A stretch of DNA of 19,762 nucleotides, from positions 1-19,762 of the forward strand of contig JAGWHG010000006.1 in assembly GCA_028866975.1 (NCBI GenBank), written 5' to 3'. This document shows positions 6,589-14,323 of the stretch, piece after piece (position 1 is the stretch's first letter; every line of letters starts with the position of its first letter). Below the pieces are notes generated by a model that made no database searches, was not told the origin of the DNA, and saw only the letters and a list, made by a program, of their open reading frames with translations. Position numbers and translations under genes: made by a program. The stretch is from Microcaldota archaeon. Its GTDB lineage: Archaea; Micrarchaeota; Micrarchaeia; Micrarchaeales; CABMGC01.

Positions 6589-7728
6589 ATGGGGCTATTA
6601 GAAGACACGATGACGCTTTACAAAAGGGAGATGCTCATATTCAAGAGCAACCTGCGAGTCAACCTCATAAGGTCGATAATGTTCCCGCTTGTGATAATAC
6701 TCTTCTTCGGAAACGTCGGATCCGGGATCTTCAACGCGCCGATAGCGGTTGTCAACTACGCAAACAACCCCCAATCTCTGTCGCTGATAGGCGCGCTGCA
6801 GGCGAACAATTACCTGAGCATATACGCCATAACCGACCAGGCAACCGCGCTGAGCCTGCTTAAGAACGGCAAGGTGCAGATCGTGGTCATAATACTCCCA
6901 ACTTTTCCAAGCACAACCCCCGGCACGCCCGGCGTGCAAGTTTACTATAGCAACACCCAGTTCTCCCTGACAAGCTTTGCGCTGCCGATAATAAGCAGCG
7001 ACGCATCTAGGTACGCAAGCGGAGTTCAGGTAGTCCAGCCGGTTGGCGCATCGGCCCCCAATCCGATAACCGCGCAGGTGGAATCCAATGCGCTGTACGC
7101 TTCGAAGGGAAGCTACAAGGATTTCCTTGTGGGTGGCATAATACCGATGGTCGTGGTGTTCAGCGCCCTCTTCGGCGGCGGCATATCGCTGATAAGCGAT
7201 CGGCAGCTTGGCAACATAAAGGCATTTCTGATAACCCCGATCAACAAGAATGCGATAGTCTTCAGCAGGATACTTGCCGGCGCAACCCAGGGCATACTGT
7301 TCGCGTTTTTGGCACTGACCATAGGCCTGCTTGACGGGGCGCAGATAGCAGGTGGCATAGCATCGCTTCTCTACATAGTTCTCGTATCGGTCCTGCTAAG
7401 CCTGGGGTTCATAGCGATAGCGATAACTATAGCATCTAAGATAAAGAGGGTCGACGCATACGCGATCTTCTCTCAGGTTGTGGGATTGCCGCTCTGGTTC
7501 ATCTCAGGGGGCATACTGCCGACGCAGAGCCTGCCGGCATGGCTTTCCGCAGTATCGATCGTCGATCCGCTGACATATGCAAACTCGATAATCCGCGCAG
7601 CCACGCTGCAGGGCTTTGTCGACCCTGTCACGTTCCTAATCGACATCGGCGTTTTGCTCGCGTTTGCAATAATAATGATTCGTCTGAGCTTTAGGGTGTT
7701 CAAGTCCTCAACGACTGATGAGTCTTAA
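6589..7728 (+). CDS. ABC-2 type exporter permease
   Basis: The 379-residue membrane protein has the ABC-2 plan. One N-terminal membrane helix (NLIRSIMFPLVIILFFGNVG, about residues 24-43) is followed by an outside domain of about 130 residues. Five more hydrophobic segments start at FLVGGIIPMVVVFSALFGGG, with the coupling-loop sequence SDRQLGNIKAFLITPINKNAI between the first two of them. ISGGILPTQSLPAWLSAVSIVDPLTYA near the end is the typical last loop. The gene begins one base after the ATPase stop, with GGTTGAT acting as its ribosome binding site within that stop region. It pairs with the DrrA-like ATPase as a dimeric exporter. The extended outside domain is longer than in the smallest DrrB proteins and could contact the surface protein encoded next. 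Confidence 0.9.
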   Translation: MGLLEDTMTLYKREMLIFKSNLRVNLIRSIMFPLVIILFFGNVGSGIFNAPIAVVNYANNPQSLSLIGALQANNYLSIYAITDQATALSLLKNGKVQIVVIILPTFPSTTPGTPGVQVYYSNTQFSLTSFALPIISSDASRYASGVQVVQPVGASAPNPITAQVESNALYASKGSYKDFLVGGIIPMVVVFSALFGGGISLISDRQLGNIKAFLITPINKNAIVFSRILAGATQGILFAFLALTIGLLDGAQIAGGIASLLYIVLVSVLLSLGFIAIAITIASKIKRVDAYAIFSQVVGLPLWFISGGILPTQSLPAWLSAVSIVDPLTYANSIIRAATLQGFVDPVTFLIDIGVLLAFAIIMIRLSFRVFKSSTTDES

Positions 7729-7755
7729 TAATTTGACATGCTTATAGGTGTGAAA

Positions 7756-9408
7756 ATGATGGAAACAAACAGAATCGCAGCAATCGGCGTACTTGCAACG
7801 ATTGCCATGATGCTCCTGCTGACAGGCACTGTGAGCGCAAACGGCGAGCTTTCAGTAACCAATCTCGTCATATCTCCTCAGCCAGTGATTGCCGGGCAGA
7901 ACTTCACGGTCTCGTTCCAGCTGTATGATTCCTATGGCAATCTGCAGAACGTGAACCTAGGGCTCAGCGGCAACTACCCGATACTCAACTACTCCCCATC
8001 AGGAACGCAGCTCATAAGCTCGATAAGCCAGGGCCTCTATGGGGGAGTAACGGGAGGATTTTTCACCTATCACTTCTCCGTGCCAAAGAATGTTCAATCA
8101 GGGACGTATACCATCTACGTAACATCCACCTACCTGATCACGACAACATCGTCTGGAGTCACGACAACCACTGCAGCGTCGTCAAGCTCTCCGATATCAT
8201 TTTACATAAGCGGAAGCCCTAACATAGTCGTCACCGCAACCCCGGTCACATCCATCGTGCCTGGCAGCCAGTCAAACATAGAGATAAATGCGTTCAACTC
8301 CGGCACTGCGTCTGCAACAAACGTCAACGTGACGCTTGTAAACACCAAGAACTTCACAGTCGCAGGTTCGCCCCTGTTCAATCTCGGGACTGTATCTGCA
8401 GGCACAACGGCAAGCGCAACTGCGGTCCTTGAGGCAAACAGCACGCTGCAGCAGGGGCAGAACTACATCCCAGTCAAGCTGCAGTACCAGACGCAGTACG
8501 GCGCAAACGTTTCGAAGATAGTAAATGTGCCTGTGAGCGTAATAGTGGATTCGCCAAACCTGGTCCCTAGCATAATCGCAGCGCAGCCTCAGACCCTCTA
8601 CGCCGGCTCGAACCAGACATTGACGGTATCCATACAGAATGTCGGGCTAGGGGTCGCAAAGAACGTGACTGCGCAGTTCATCAGCACTTCGAACATGACT
8701 GTGGGCAGCTCAGCATCTAGCGTATTCATCGGCACCATACAGGCGGGGGCGTCATTTACGCAATCGGTATTCATCTCTGCAAGCAAGTTCGCAAACCAGA
8801 CACATTACCGCCTGCCGGTAGCGTTGAAGTATTCAAACGCGAACTATCAGTCCAATATCTCAAGGACGCTATACCTCAACATAACGCTGCAGAGGTCCGC
8901 GATATACAACATAACCAACGTGTCGAGCACATCGCTCCTGCCGGGTGCGACATATGCTCCGATCACCTTTAGGATAAAGAACATAGGCGCTCAGACTGCG
9001 CAGCAGATAACGCTGAGCCTGCAGAGCATATATCCGATAGCTCCAGCGTCTCCGAACGTTTTCCTAAAGCAGCTTGCACCAGGTCAATCTGCAAACGTCA
9101 CATTCTATGTCAATGTAGATGCGCAGGGCAACTCGGGCAGCTACCCTGTGACGCTCTACGAGCAGTGGACGCAGCCTAACGGCGCGACATCGCAGCAGTA
9201 CAGCAGCTCGCAGAACTACTACGCGCAGGTCGGCGGCACAAGGCAGTCAGGCGGCGGCACGGATGCCACCACATACATCATTATCGGGATAGTGATCATA
9301 GTCGTGGCCGGCTACATTCTCTGGAAGAAGGTGCCTCAGGCTGCAAACCTCTTCAAGGCGATTGCTCCAAAGGGCGGCGCGCAAAAGAAGGAGAAGGGAT
9401 CGCACTGA
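7756..9408 (+). CDS. Secreted, membrane-anchored S-layer/CARDB-like surface protein
   Basis: The 550-residue product starts with a classic signal peptide (METNR, then hydrophobic IAAIGVLATIAMMLLL, then VSA before N-G). At least four beta-sandwich repeats of the CARDB/COG1361 type follow, each opening with a pattern such as SPQPVIAGQNFTVSF, VTSIVPGSQSNIEINAFNSG, QTLYAGSNQTLTVSIQNVG or SSTSLLPGATYAPITFRIKN. It ends with a membrane helix (YIIIGIVIIVVAGYILW) and a basic tail. I count 15 N-x-S/T sequons in the outside part, consistent with a glycoprotein. AGGTG at 7746-7750, 5 bases before ATG 7756, fits better than the upstream in-frame ATG 7738. Its position at the end of the exporter operon suggests it works with the exporter, as substrate receptor, periplasm-like adaptor or wall-side partner; which one cannot be told from sequence. 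Confidence 0.82.
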   Translation: MMETNRIAAIGVLATIAMMLLLTGTVSANGELSVTNLVISPQPVIAGQNFTVSFQLYDSYGNLQNVNLGLSGNYPILNYSPSGTQLISSISQGLYGGVTGGFFTYHFSVPKNVQSGTYTIYVTSTYLITTTSSGVTTTTAASSSSPISFYISGSPNIVVTATPVTSIVPGSQSNIEINAFNSGTASATNVNVTLVNTKNFTVAGSPLFNLGTVSAGTTASATAVLEANSTLQQGQNYIPVKLQYQTQYGANVSKIVNVPVSVIVDSPNLVPSIIAAQPQTLYAGSNQTLTVSIQNVGLGVAKNVTAQFISTSNMTVGSSASSVFIGTIQAGASFTQSVFISASKFANQTHYRLPVALKYSNANYQSNISRTLYLNITLQRSAIYNITNVSSTSLLPGATYAPITFRIKNIGAQTAQQITLSLQSIYPIAPASPNVFLKQLAPGQSANVTFYVNVDAQGNSGSYPVTLYEQWTQPNGATSQQYSSSQNYYAQVGGTRQSGGGTDATTYIIIGIVIIVVAGYILWKKVPQAANLFKAIAPKGGAQKKEKGSH

Positions 9409-9409
9409 G

Positions 9410-10378
9410 CTAGATTGCAACTCCGAAGTAGACCCTTGCGATAGTGCCTATGATTATCGTCACTATTGCAGTGCCCAATGTCACGGCGACCATCTCGGCG
9501 GTACGCCTGCGTATGCTGGTATCGCTTACGATAGCTATCACTGTTGAGGCCACCAGCAGGGCGATAATGTCGAGCAGTATCGCAATGATTATCCCTGAAA
9601 AACCTGTGAAGCCTGCGAGGAACGGAACGACCGGAACAAGGGAGCCGATGAAGTAGAATACGCCAGTGTAGTAAGCGTTCTTCAAAGGCTCATTGAGTGG
9701 CGTTTTCTCCTGGCCGGATGCAATCGCCTTCTCCACTATCCTCTCCGATTTCGATGCGAGGTATACGCCGCCTGCCATTGAGAGAGTGCCTGCAGCGCCG
9801 ACTATCACGCCCCCTGCAACAACAACACCGGCAGAGCTTGCAAGCGCGGCAATTCCGACTACCGCCGCAAGGACCTCTACAAGGCTGTCGCTGAGACCAA
9901 GCACTATCGAATTTATGTACGCCAAGCTTCCCTTGTTGGACTCGACTTCACGCAGCAGCGCTTTCTCGTGGGTCGTCTCGTCCTTGATTATGCTGTGCAC
10001 TGCCTTGAGTCCCGCCCTTCCTAAAAAGCCCGACTTCTCTGCGCTGCGATACGCTTCTATCCCTCCAACTTCGTGCCTCTCTAGCAGCTTTATCATGAAT
10101 GCCGTTCCAAACAGCCTCTTCACCAGCTTAAATGTCCACACCCTAAAGGATGCGAATGCCGGCCTGCGCGGAAAGGCGCCGTTGTCCATTATTATCTGCT
10201 CCCACTTGCGCTTGTGGCCCTCCTCTACATTAGAAAGTTTGCTAAAAAGCGACGCAACGCCCCTCCTGCGCTCGCTTTTCGAAAGCTCCAGATAAACGCT
10301 CTGGTCGATGTACTCGTCGCCAAAGAACTTTTGGGCGAACTCGATCGCGCGTTTCTTGACATCGGGCATGTGAACCAT
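9410..10378 (-). CDS. Ferritin-like domain fused to a VIT1/CCC1 iron transporter (MBfA-like)
   Basis: From ATG 10378 the protein has 322 residues. The N-terminal part (about 8-140) is a rubrerythrin-like helical domain with two ExxH diiron motifs, E52-E-G-H55 and E134-T-T-H137, plus Glu residues at 22, 31 and 100-108 as further ligand candidates. The C-terminal part (about 148-322) is a VIT1/CCC1 transporter with the opening signature SIVLGLSDSLVEVLAA and about five membrane helices. Such fusions (membrane-bound ferritin, MBfA) are known to move Fe/Mn out of the cytosol, the ferritin domain sensing or loading iron. The frame extends to ATG 10417, but the minus-strand TATA TTTAAATAT lies at 10415-10423, so the start is more likely 10378 or 10369. 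It converges with the surface-protein gene, leaving one base between stops. Confidence 0.85.
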   Translation of the reverse strand: MVHMPDVKKRAIEFAQKFFGDEYIDQSVYLELSKSERRRGVASLFSKLSNVEEGHKRKWEQIIMDNGAFPRRPAFASFRVWTFKLVKRLFGTAFMIKLLERHEVGGIEAYRSAEKSGFLGRAGLKAVHSIIKDETTHEKALLREVESNKGSLAYINSIVLGLSDSLVEVLAAVVGIAALASSAGVVVAGGVIVGAAGTLSMAGGVYLASKSERIVEKAIASGQEKTPLNEPLKNAYYTGVFYFIGSLVPVVPFLAGFTGFSGIIIAILLDIIALLVASTVIAIVSDTSIRRRTAEMVAVTLGTAIVTIIIGTIARVYFGVAI

Positions 10379-10387
10379 TTTATATGC
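10378..10387 (+). promoter_or_regulatory. TATA box for the PLD/glycosyltransferase set
   Basis: The element TTTTATATG (within 10378-10387) is centred about 24 bases before GTG 10407, so the message should be leaderless. It overlaps the first codons of the divergent iron-transporter gene. Confidence 0.55.
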
Positions 10388-10406
10388 GCATTGTGCTAAC
10401 CTAAAT

Positions 10407-10967
10407 GTGCTAGGCATATTTAAAACACCTTCATATTCGGGAGCCGATTCTTACAAGTACGTGGAGAATCTGATCCGGCAGGGGAGAAGGATACTGATAG
10501 TGTCACCGTACATCGACAGGTACTATGCGAATTTCATCCTAAGCCACTCCAGCGGCAAAAGCTACCACATAATCTCGTCTTCTATCGAGGATGGTGCAAA
10601 GAAGCTGCTGACAAATGGCAGATTCCCGACGGAATTTTTCGCATCGACATCGCTGTTCTTCGCCGCAGACATAATGCTGCTCTATCTCAACCTTATGCAG
10701 TATTTTGCATATCTTACGATAGTGGTTGCGGCCATGGCTGCTCTGACTTTTCATTCCCTCACAAGGCGCAGAGGAAACATAAACCTAAAGCTTCCAAACG
10801 AGTTCGTGCATGCAAAGATTTACATCTCAGAAAACCAGGCGATAAACGGGTCGGCGAACCTTACCTACAAGGGAATGCACAAAAATATCGAGCACGTCGA
10901 ACTCACAGATGACAGCAACGAAATCCAAAGGCTCGAAAAGCAGTTCTGGAAACTCTGGAACAGATGA
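10407..10967 (+). CDS. Phospholipase-D-like protein with an inserted membrane hairpin
   Basis: The 186-residue product opens like a PLD-fold protein (NLIRQGRRILIVSPYIDRYY). It contains one HKD-type motif, H135-x-K137-x4-E142 followed by G148-S149-A-N151, then the EHVEL strand seen after HKD motifs. Between these two halves, at about residues 78-115, lie two hydrophobic segments (LFFAADIMLLYLNLM and FAYLTIVVAAMAALTF), so the fold seems to sit on the membrane with a hairpin inserted in its middle. One HKD per chain implies a homodimer, as in Nuc-type nucleases. Function could be lipid or nucleic-acid phosphodiester cleavage; neither can be chosen. Start is GTG at 10407, about 24 bases from the TATA box at 10378-10387 and probably leaderless. 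The next gene follows after 4 bases. Confidence 0.75.
   Translation: MLGIFKTPSYSGADSYKYVENLIRQGRRILIVSPYIDRYYANFILSHSSGKSYHIISSSIEDGAKKLLTNGRFPTEFFASTSLFFAADIMLLYLNLMQYFAYLTIVVAAMAALTFHSLTRRRGNINLKLPNEFVHAKIYISENQAINGSANLTYKGMHKNIEHVELTDDSNEIQRLEKQFWKLWNR
10415..10423 (-). promoter_or_regulatory. TATA box for the ferritin-VIT gene
   Basis: The plus-strand sequence around 10415-10423 (ATATTTAAA) reads TTTAAATAT on the minus strand. It gives a predicted start point near 10394, ahead of ATG 10378. It lies inside the first codons of the divergent PLD-like gene, so the two promoters are interleaved. Confidence 0.5.
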
Positions 10968-10971
10968 TCGT

Positions 10972-12615
10972 ATGGCACGCAATGCAAAAGCACGCAACAA
11001 AAAAGAGAGGCAATTGATAAGCGACAATGCTGCCAGGGGCATGCTGCTTGCAATCCTTGCTTTTGCGCTGATCTACTCGATAGTTTTTGTCGAGGGTCCG
11101 TCCTTTTTCGGAGACGACACTGTCTACCTTGACATGGCAAATGCGGTCGTGCATGGGAATTTCCACCAAAGCCCATTCATTTTCAGCGTGAGGCTCTTAA
11201 TGGCGTATCCGATAGGGTTCTTCTACTCGCTGTTCGGCGTCAGCCTTATAACAAGCTCTGCGTGGGACATCATCTCATTCCTTGGGATAATAGTCGTCGC
11301 ATTCCTGCTTGGCAAAGAGCTCCATGGCAACCTTGCAGGCATAATAGCGGCGCTTCTTGCAGGCTTCTTTCCATTGCTAGTGCAGCTCTCTGCAACTGTG
11401 AGCGATGACATACCATTGGCGTTCATAACCTCTCTTGCGATGCTTGCGCTGCTTTACGGCCAGAGAAAAGCCTCAAGGGAGTGGTACTTCATTGCAGGCA
11501 TATTGCTAATCGCATCGCCGTTGGTAACGCCAGAAGGCCTGATAATAATCATAACCGCGATTTTTTACCTGATAGTCGAGGTTCTCAGGAAAAAGATCGC
11601 GCTCGATGCAAAATTGCTTTCGCTGCCGGCGGGGATGGCAGCGGCGCTGATCGTTCTGATGCTTTTCAACTTCATAAACAGCGGCAATCCGCTGATAACT
11701 TTCACGGTCAATACGAATTTCTACAGTGCGGTAGGCCAGCAAAATACTATACCATCGACCAACACGGATCCGATGTTCTATCTGCAGGACATGTTTTCGT
11801 ATGGCGTAATATCGAATTTGCAGGCTGCAGCGCATGCGGGAATCTTTAATCCCCTTACAATATGGCAAAGTATATACATGCAGAACCCGAACAATGCAGG
11901 CTTCTTCTTTTACGTTCTGGTTCTTGCCGCGATATATCTCATACTGCGAAAAGAACGCAAAGCCTACTTCGTACTGTTTTGGTTCGCAATTTCCTTCCTC
12001 TACCTAGAATTCGGCCCGATGCACATCTCCCTAGTCCCGTTTTCGTACCTTCTTTCCTATAGGCTGACAAGGTTCCTCACCATAATAGCAGTCCCCACGG
12101 TTGTAGTCATTGGAATTGCGCTTGCAAGGCTTACAAGCAGATATCCGAAGCCGAGCTCACTGCTCGGTATATGCTTTGCCTCGGCAGTTGCGATATTCCT
12201 GATACTCACATCACTCCCGATAAACACGCTCTGGTACCATACCACATATGCCGAACGCTTCGACCAATTGGCAATGGCGCAGTACCTAAACCAATTGCCT
12301 AACACAACAAAAATCTACTTCACCGGAGCCTTCTCGAACATACACAGCTACATGATGTTTGACAATCTGAGCAGGTTCTACGCGTATGATAATATGCAAA
12401 ACTGCACGCAAATCCCCAAAGGCGCATATGTGCTAATACCAAAGTACAACAAGGTATTCACATTGAATTATACCCCAAACCCCCTTCCATACTGCCCGGG
12501 GTGGAAGCTTGCCATGTCCCCTCAGATCGACCAGCAATTCTCTCAAGACATAATCGCCTCGGCAGAGCCGTTTAGGGGCAACCTTTACTATGTTCAGACA
12601 AACTCTAGCGGCTAA
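10972..12615 (+). CDS. Membrane glycosyltransferase, GT-C family 39 (PMT/ArnT)-like
   Basis: The 547-residue protein is a multi-pass membrane enzyme with about 11-12 hydrophobic segments and a C-terminal outside domain of about 150 residues. The first outside loop has FFGDDTVYLDMANAVVHGNF with the acidic pair D48-D49, where GT39/GT83 enzymes carry their catalytic DE/DD. A second acidic pair, D145-D146, lies in TVSDDIPLAFITSLAML. Members move a sugar from a polyprenyl-phosphate carrier onto protein, lipid or glycan on the outer face. The acceptor here is unknown; several nearby proteins are sequon-rich. The frame is open from 10909, overlapping the PLD-like gene, but ATG 10972 follows that gene's stop directly and keeps the usual short basic N-terminus (MARNAKARNKKER) before the first helix. 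A paralog follows after 8 bases. Confidence 0.82.
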   Translation: MARNAKARNKKERQLISDNAARGMLLAILAFALIYSIVFVEGPSFFGDDTVYLDMANAVVHGNFHQSPFIFSVRLLMAYPIGFFYSLFGVSLITSSAWDIISFLGIIVVAFLLGKELHGNLAGIIAALLAGFFPLLVQLSATVSDDIPLAFITSLAMLALLYGQRKASREWYFIAGILLIASPLVTPEGLIIIITAIFYLIVEVLRKKIALDAKLLSLPAGMAAALIVLMLFNFINSGNPLITFTVNTNFYSAVGQQNTIPSTNTDPMFYLQDMFSYGVISNLQAAAHAGIFNPLTIWQSIYMQNPNNAGFFFYVLVLAAIYLILRKERKAYFVLFWFAISFLYLEFGPMHISLVPFSYLLSYRLTRFLTIIAVPTVVVIGIALARLTSRYPKPSSLLGICFASAVAIFLILTSLPINTLWYHTTYAERFDQLAMAQYLNQLPNTTKIYFTGAFSNIHSYMMFDNLSRFYAYDNMQNCTQIPKGAYVLIPKYNKVFTLNYTPNPLPYCPGWKLAMSPQIDQQFSQDIIASAEPFRGNLYYVQTNSSG

Positions 12616-12623
12616 GTGATGCG

Positions 12624-14276
12624 ATGGCCCAAAACAAGAACCGCAGCGAAAACAAAACAGATGAGTACAAGATTTTTCTTGCCGCGATAATGCTGCTTGG
12701 GTTGTTCCTAAGCGTGTACTTCTTCTACGGCCCAAGCCCGATAAACGGCGCAGACAACTACATCTACGCAACTGCTGCGTACCAACTCTCGCACGGCCAG
12801 TTCGGCCAGGTGGCTGGAGGAGGCGTGCTTGACCAGCAATACATACTCATAGCAGGCATCGGGATTTTCTTTCTGCTCTTCGGCGCAAGCCCTCTGACTT
12901 CTGCGCTGTTCGGCATCCTCTGCTTCCTCGCCACAATCTTCGTGGTTTATATGATTGGGGAGAAGCTCTACAGCAAAAGAGCCGGCATTCTCTGTGCGCT
13001 ATTCTATTCCTTTAATCCGTTGGCTGTTGTGAATGCGTCGTATGTCGGGGACAATGGGCCCATGGCGCTATTTGTCTCACTGTGCGTCCTATTCCTTGTT
13101 CTCGGGATCAAGGAGAAGGAGAGCAGGTACAGGAACTATGTGCTATCGGGCTTTTTTGGATTGATCGGCATACTGGTAACGATACAATCGATAATAATAC
13201 TCGCATTCGCAGTGATGGTCCTTTTGGCCTGCCTATTGATCGAGAGGAAGCGCTCTTACCTAAAAAACATAAAAGGTTTCGCAGTTGGCCTAATTATTGC
13301 ATTTTGCGTTATAGCGATACTAGGGCTACTTGCCGCCCTCAATCCGCTCTACATAATCGACCTCAATGTCCATGCGTATTCCACCTTGGCAGGCGCAACG
13401 CCGCAGCTGAGCCAGTATCTCGAATGGCTCTTCCCATTCAATCTGCAGTCGCACTACTCCACCCTTGTAGGCTATTTCTCCTCAGGTAACATCCAATCTG
13501 CTCTCTCCTCTGCTTCAAAGATGATCGCTTCGGACTTCCTAACCCCTAGCGCATTCCAATATGCGGCAAACCAGTCTGAGGGGCTTTTCGGCTACTTCGC
13601 CGCAGCATCCGCAATTTATCTTGCGCTAAGGCTCAACCGCAGCGTCCTGATACCGTCTGCGTGGCTCGCAATAACATTGCTCTACTTAGGCATGGGCACG
13701 GCAAGCCTCACAAGTTATGTGCCGATACTTTACGCATACCCAAGGCTCATGATGCTCTTTTTGCCGGCGATTGCTTTGCTGATTGGCTTTGCAGCAAATG
13801 ATGTCCTATGCCTGGCTACCTCAAGGGGCAGTAAAGCAATTGTCCTTGCAAAGAGAATAATCGGTTCGGTTTTATTGCCGATAGGCCTGGTTCTGTCGAT
13901 ATTCCTCTTCGCCAACTCGGTGCTGATAGTGCAGTACATCGACCTTTCTCAATACCACTACGTACTGCCGATGATGCAGGTCGGCACTTACATCGACTCC
14001 CTTCCGCAGAATGCAATCGTTTACACTCGCACAGATATCCCTGTGATATTCTACACCGGCTTTAGGGCGAATATTCTTGGCTTTGACACAAGCAACTACG
14101 ATTGCTCTATCCTCAAGAATGGCAGCTACGTCGCAATACCCATAAATCCGGCATTGGCGTCAGCATGCAACCTTCAGATAGCATACTTTCCGACGGCGAT
14201 GCCCAACAGCACGTATTCCCTTTTCAACACCCCCAGCGTGCACCAATACTATAACCTCACCGTCTATAGGCGCTGA
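12624..14276 (+). CDS. Membrane glycosyltransferase, GT-C family 39-like, tandem paralog
   Basis: This 550-residue protein has the same design as its upstream neighbour: short charged N-terminus, a first helix (IFLAAIMLLGLFLSVYFFY), a first outside loop INGADNYIYATAAYQLSHG, many hydrophobic segments and a C-terminal outside domain of about 120 residues with NGS and NST sequons. At both places where the neighbour has Asp-Asp it has Asp-Asn: D44-N45 in the first loop and D143-N144 in SYVGDNGPMALF. The second acid is therefore missing in each motif, which could mean altered donor or metal use, or a non-catalytic partner. The region before the ATG contains AGTGATGCG, a weak SD match, and the 8-base gap supports co-transcription. 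A polyprenyl-phosphate sugar donor is inferred from the family only. Confidence 0.8.
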   Translation: MAQNKNRSENKTDEYKIFLAAIMLLGLFLSVYFFYGPSPINGADNYIYATAAYQLSHGQFGQVAGGGVLDQQYILIAGIGIFFLLFGASPLTSALFGILCFLATIFVVYMIGEKLYSKRAGILCALFYSFNPLAVVNASYVGDNGPMALFVSLCVLFLVLGIKEKESRYRNYVLSGFFGLIGILVTIQSIIILAFAVMVLLACLLIERKRSYLKNIKGFAVGLIIAFCVIAILGLLAALNPLYIIDLNVHAYSTLAGATPQLSQYLEWLFPFNLQSHYSTLVGYFSSGNIQSALSSASKMIASDFLTPSAFQYAANQSEGLFGYFAAASAIYLALRLNRSVLIPSAWLAITLLYLGMGTASLTSYVPILYAYPRLMMLFLPAIALLIGFAANDVLCLATSRGSKAIVLAKRIIGSVLLPIGLVLSIFLFANSVLIVQYIDLSQYHYVLPMMQVGTYIDSLPQNAIVYTRTDIPVIFYTGFRANILGFDTSNYDCSILKNGSYVAIPINPALASACNLQIAYFPTAMPNSTYSLFNTPSVHQYYNLTVYRR

Positions 14277-14290
14277 TGCGCAGAAACGTT

Positions 14291-14298
14291 CTTAAATG
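14291..14298 (+). promoter_or_regulatory. TATA box for the M1 aminopeptidase gene
   Basis: CTTAAATG is centred about 30 bases before ATG 14324, but only 9 before ATG 14303; this is the main reason to prefer 14324 as the start. Confidence 0.5.
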
Positions 14299-14323
14299 TT
14301 GAATGGAAACACCACTTGATAGC

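Noticed and set aside
5574..7728. Antibiotic resistance operon (DrrAB)
   Set aside because: The resemblance is to the structural class only; ABC-2 exporters carry many substrates, so a resistance call is not supported.
9693..10295. 200-codon open frame on the plus strand
   Set aside because: It is antisense to the ferritin-VIT gene, has a serine/threonine/proline-rich shadow composition and no recognisable motif, while the minus strand encodes a clear family.
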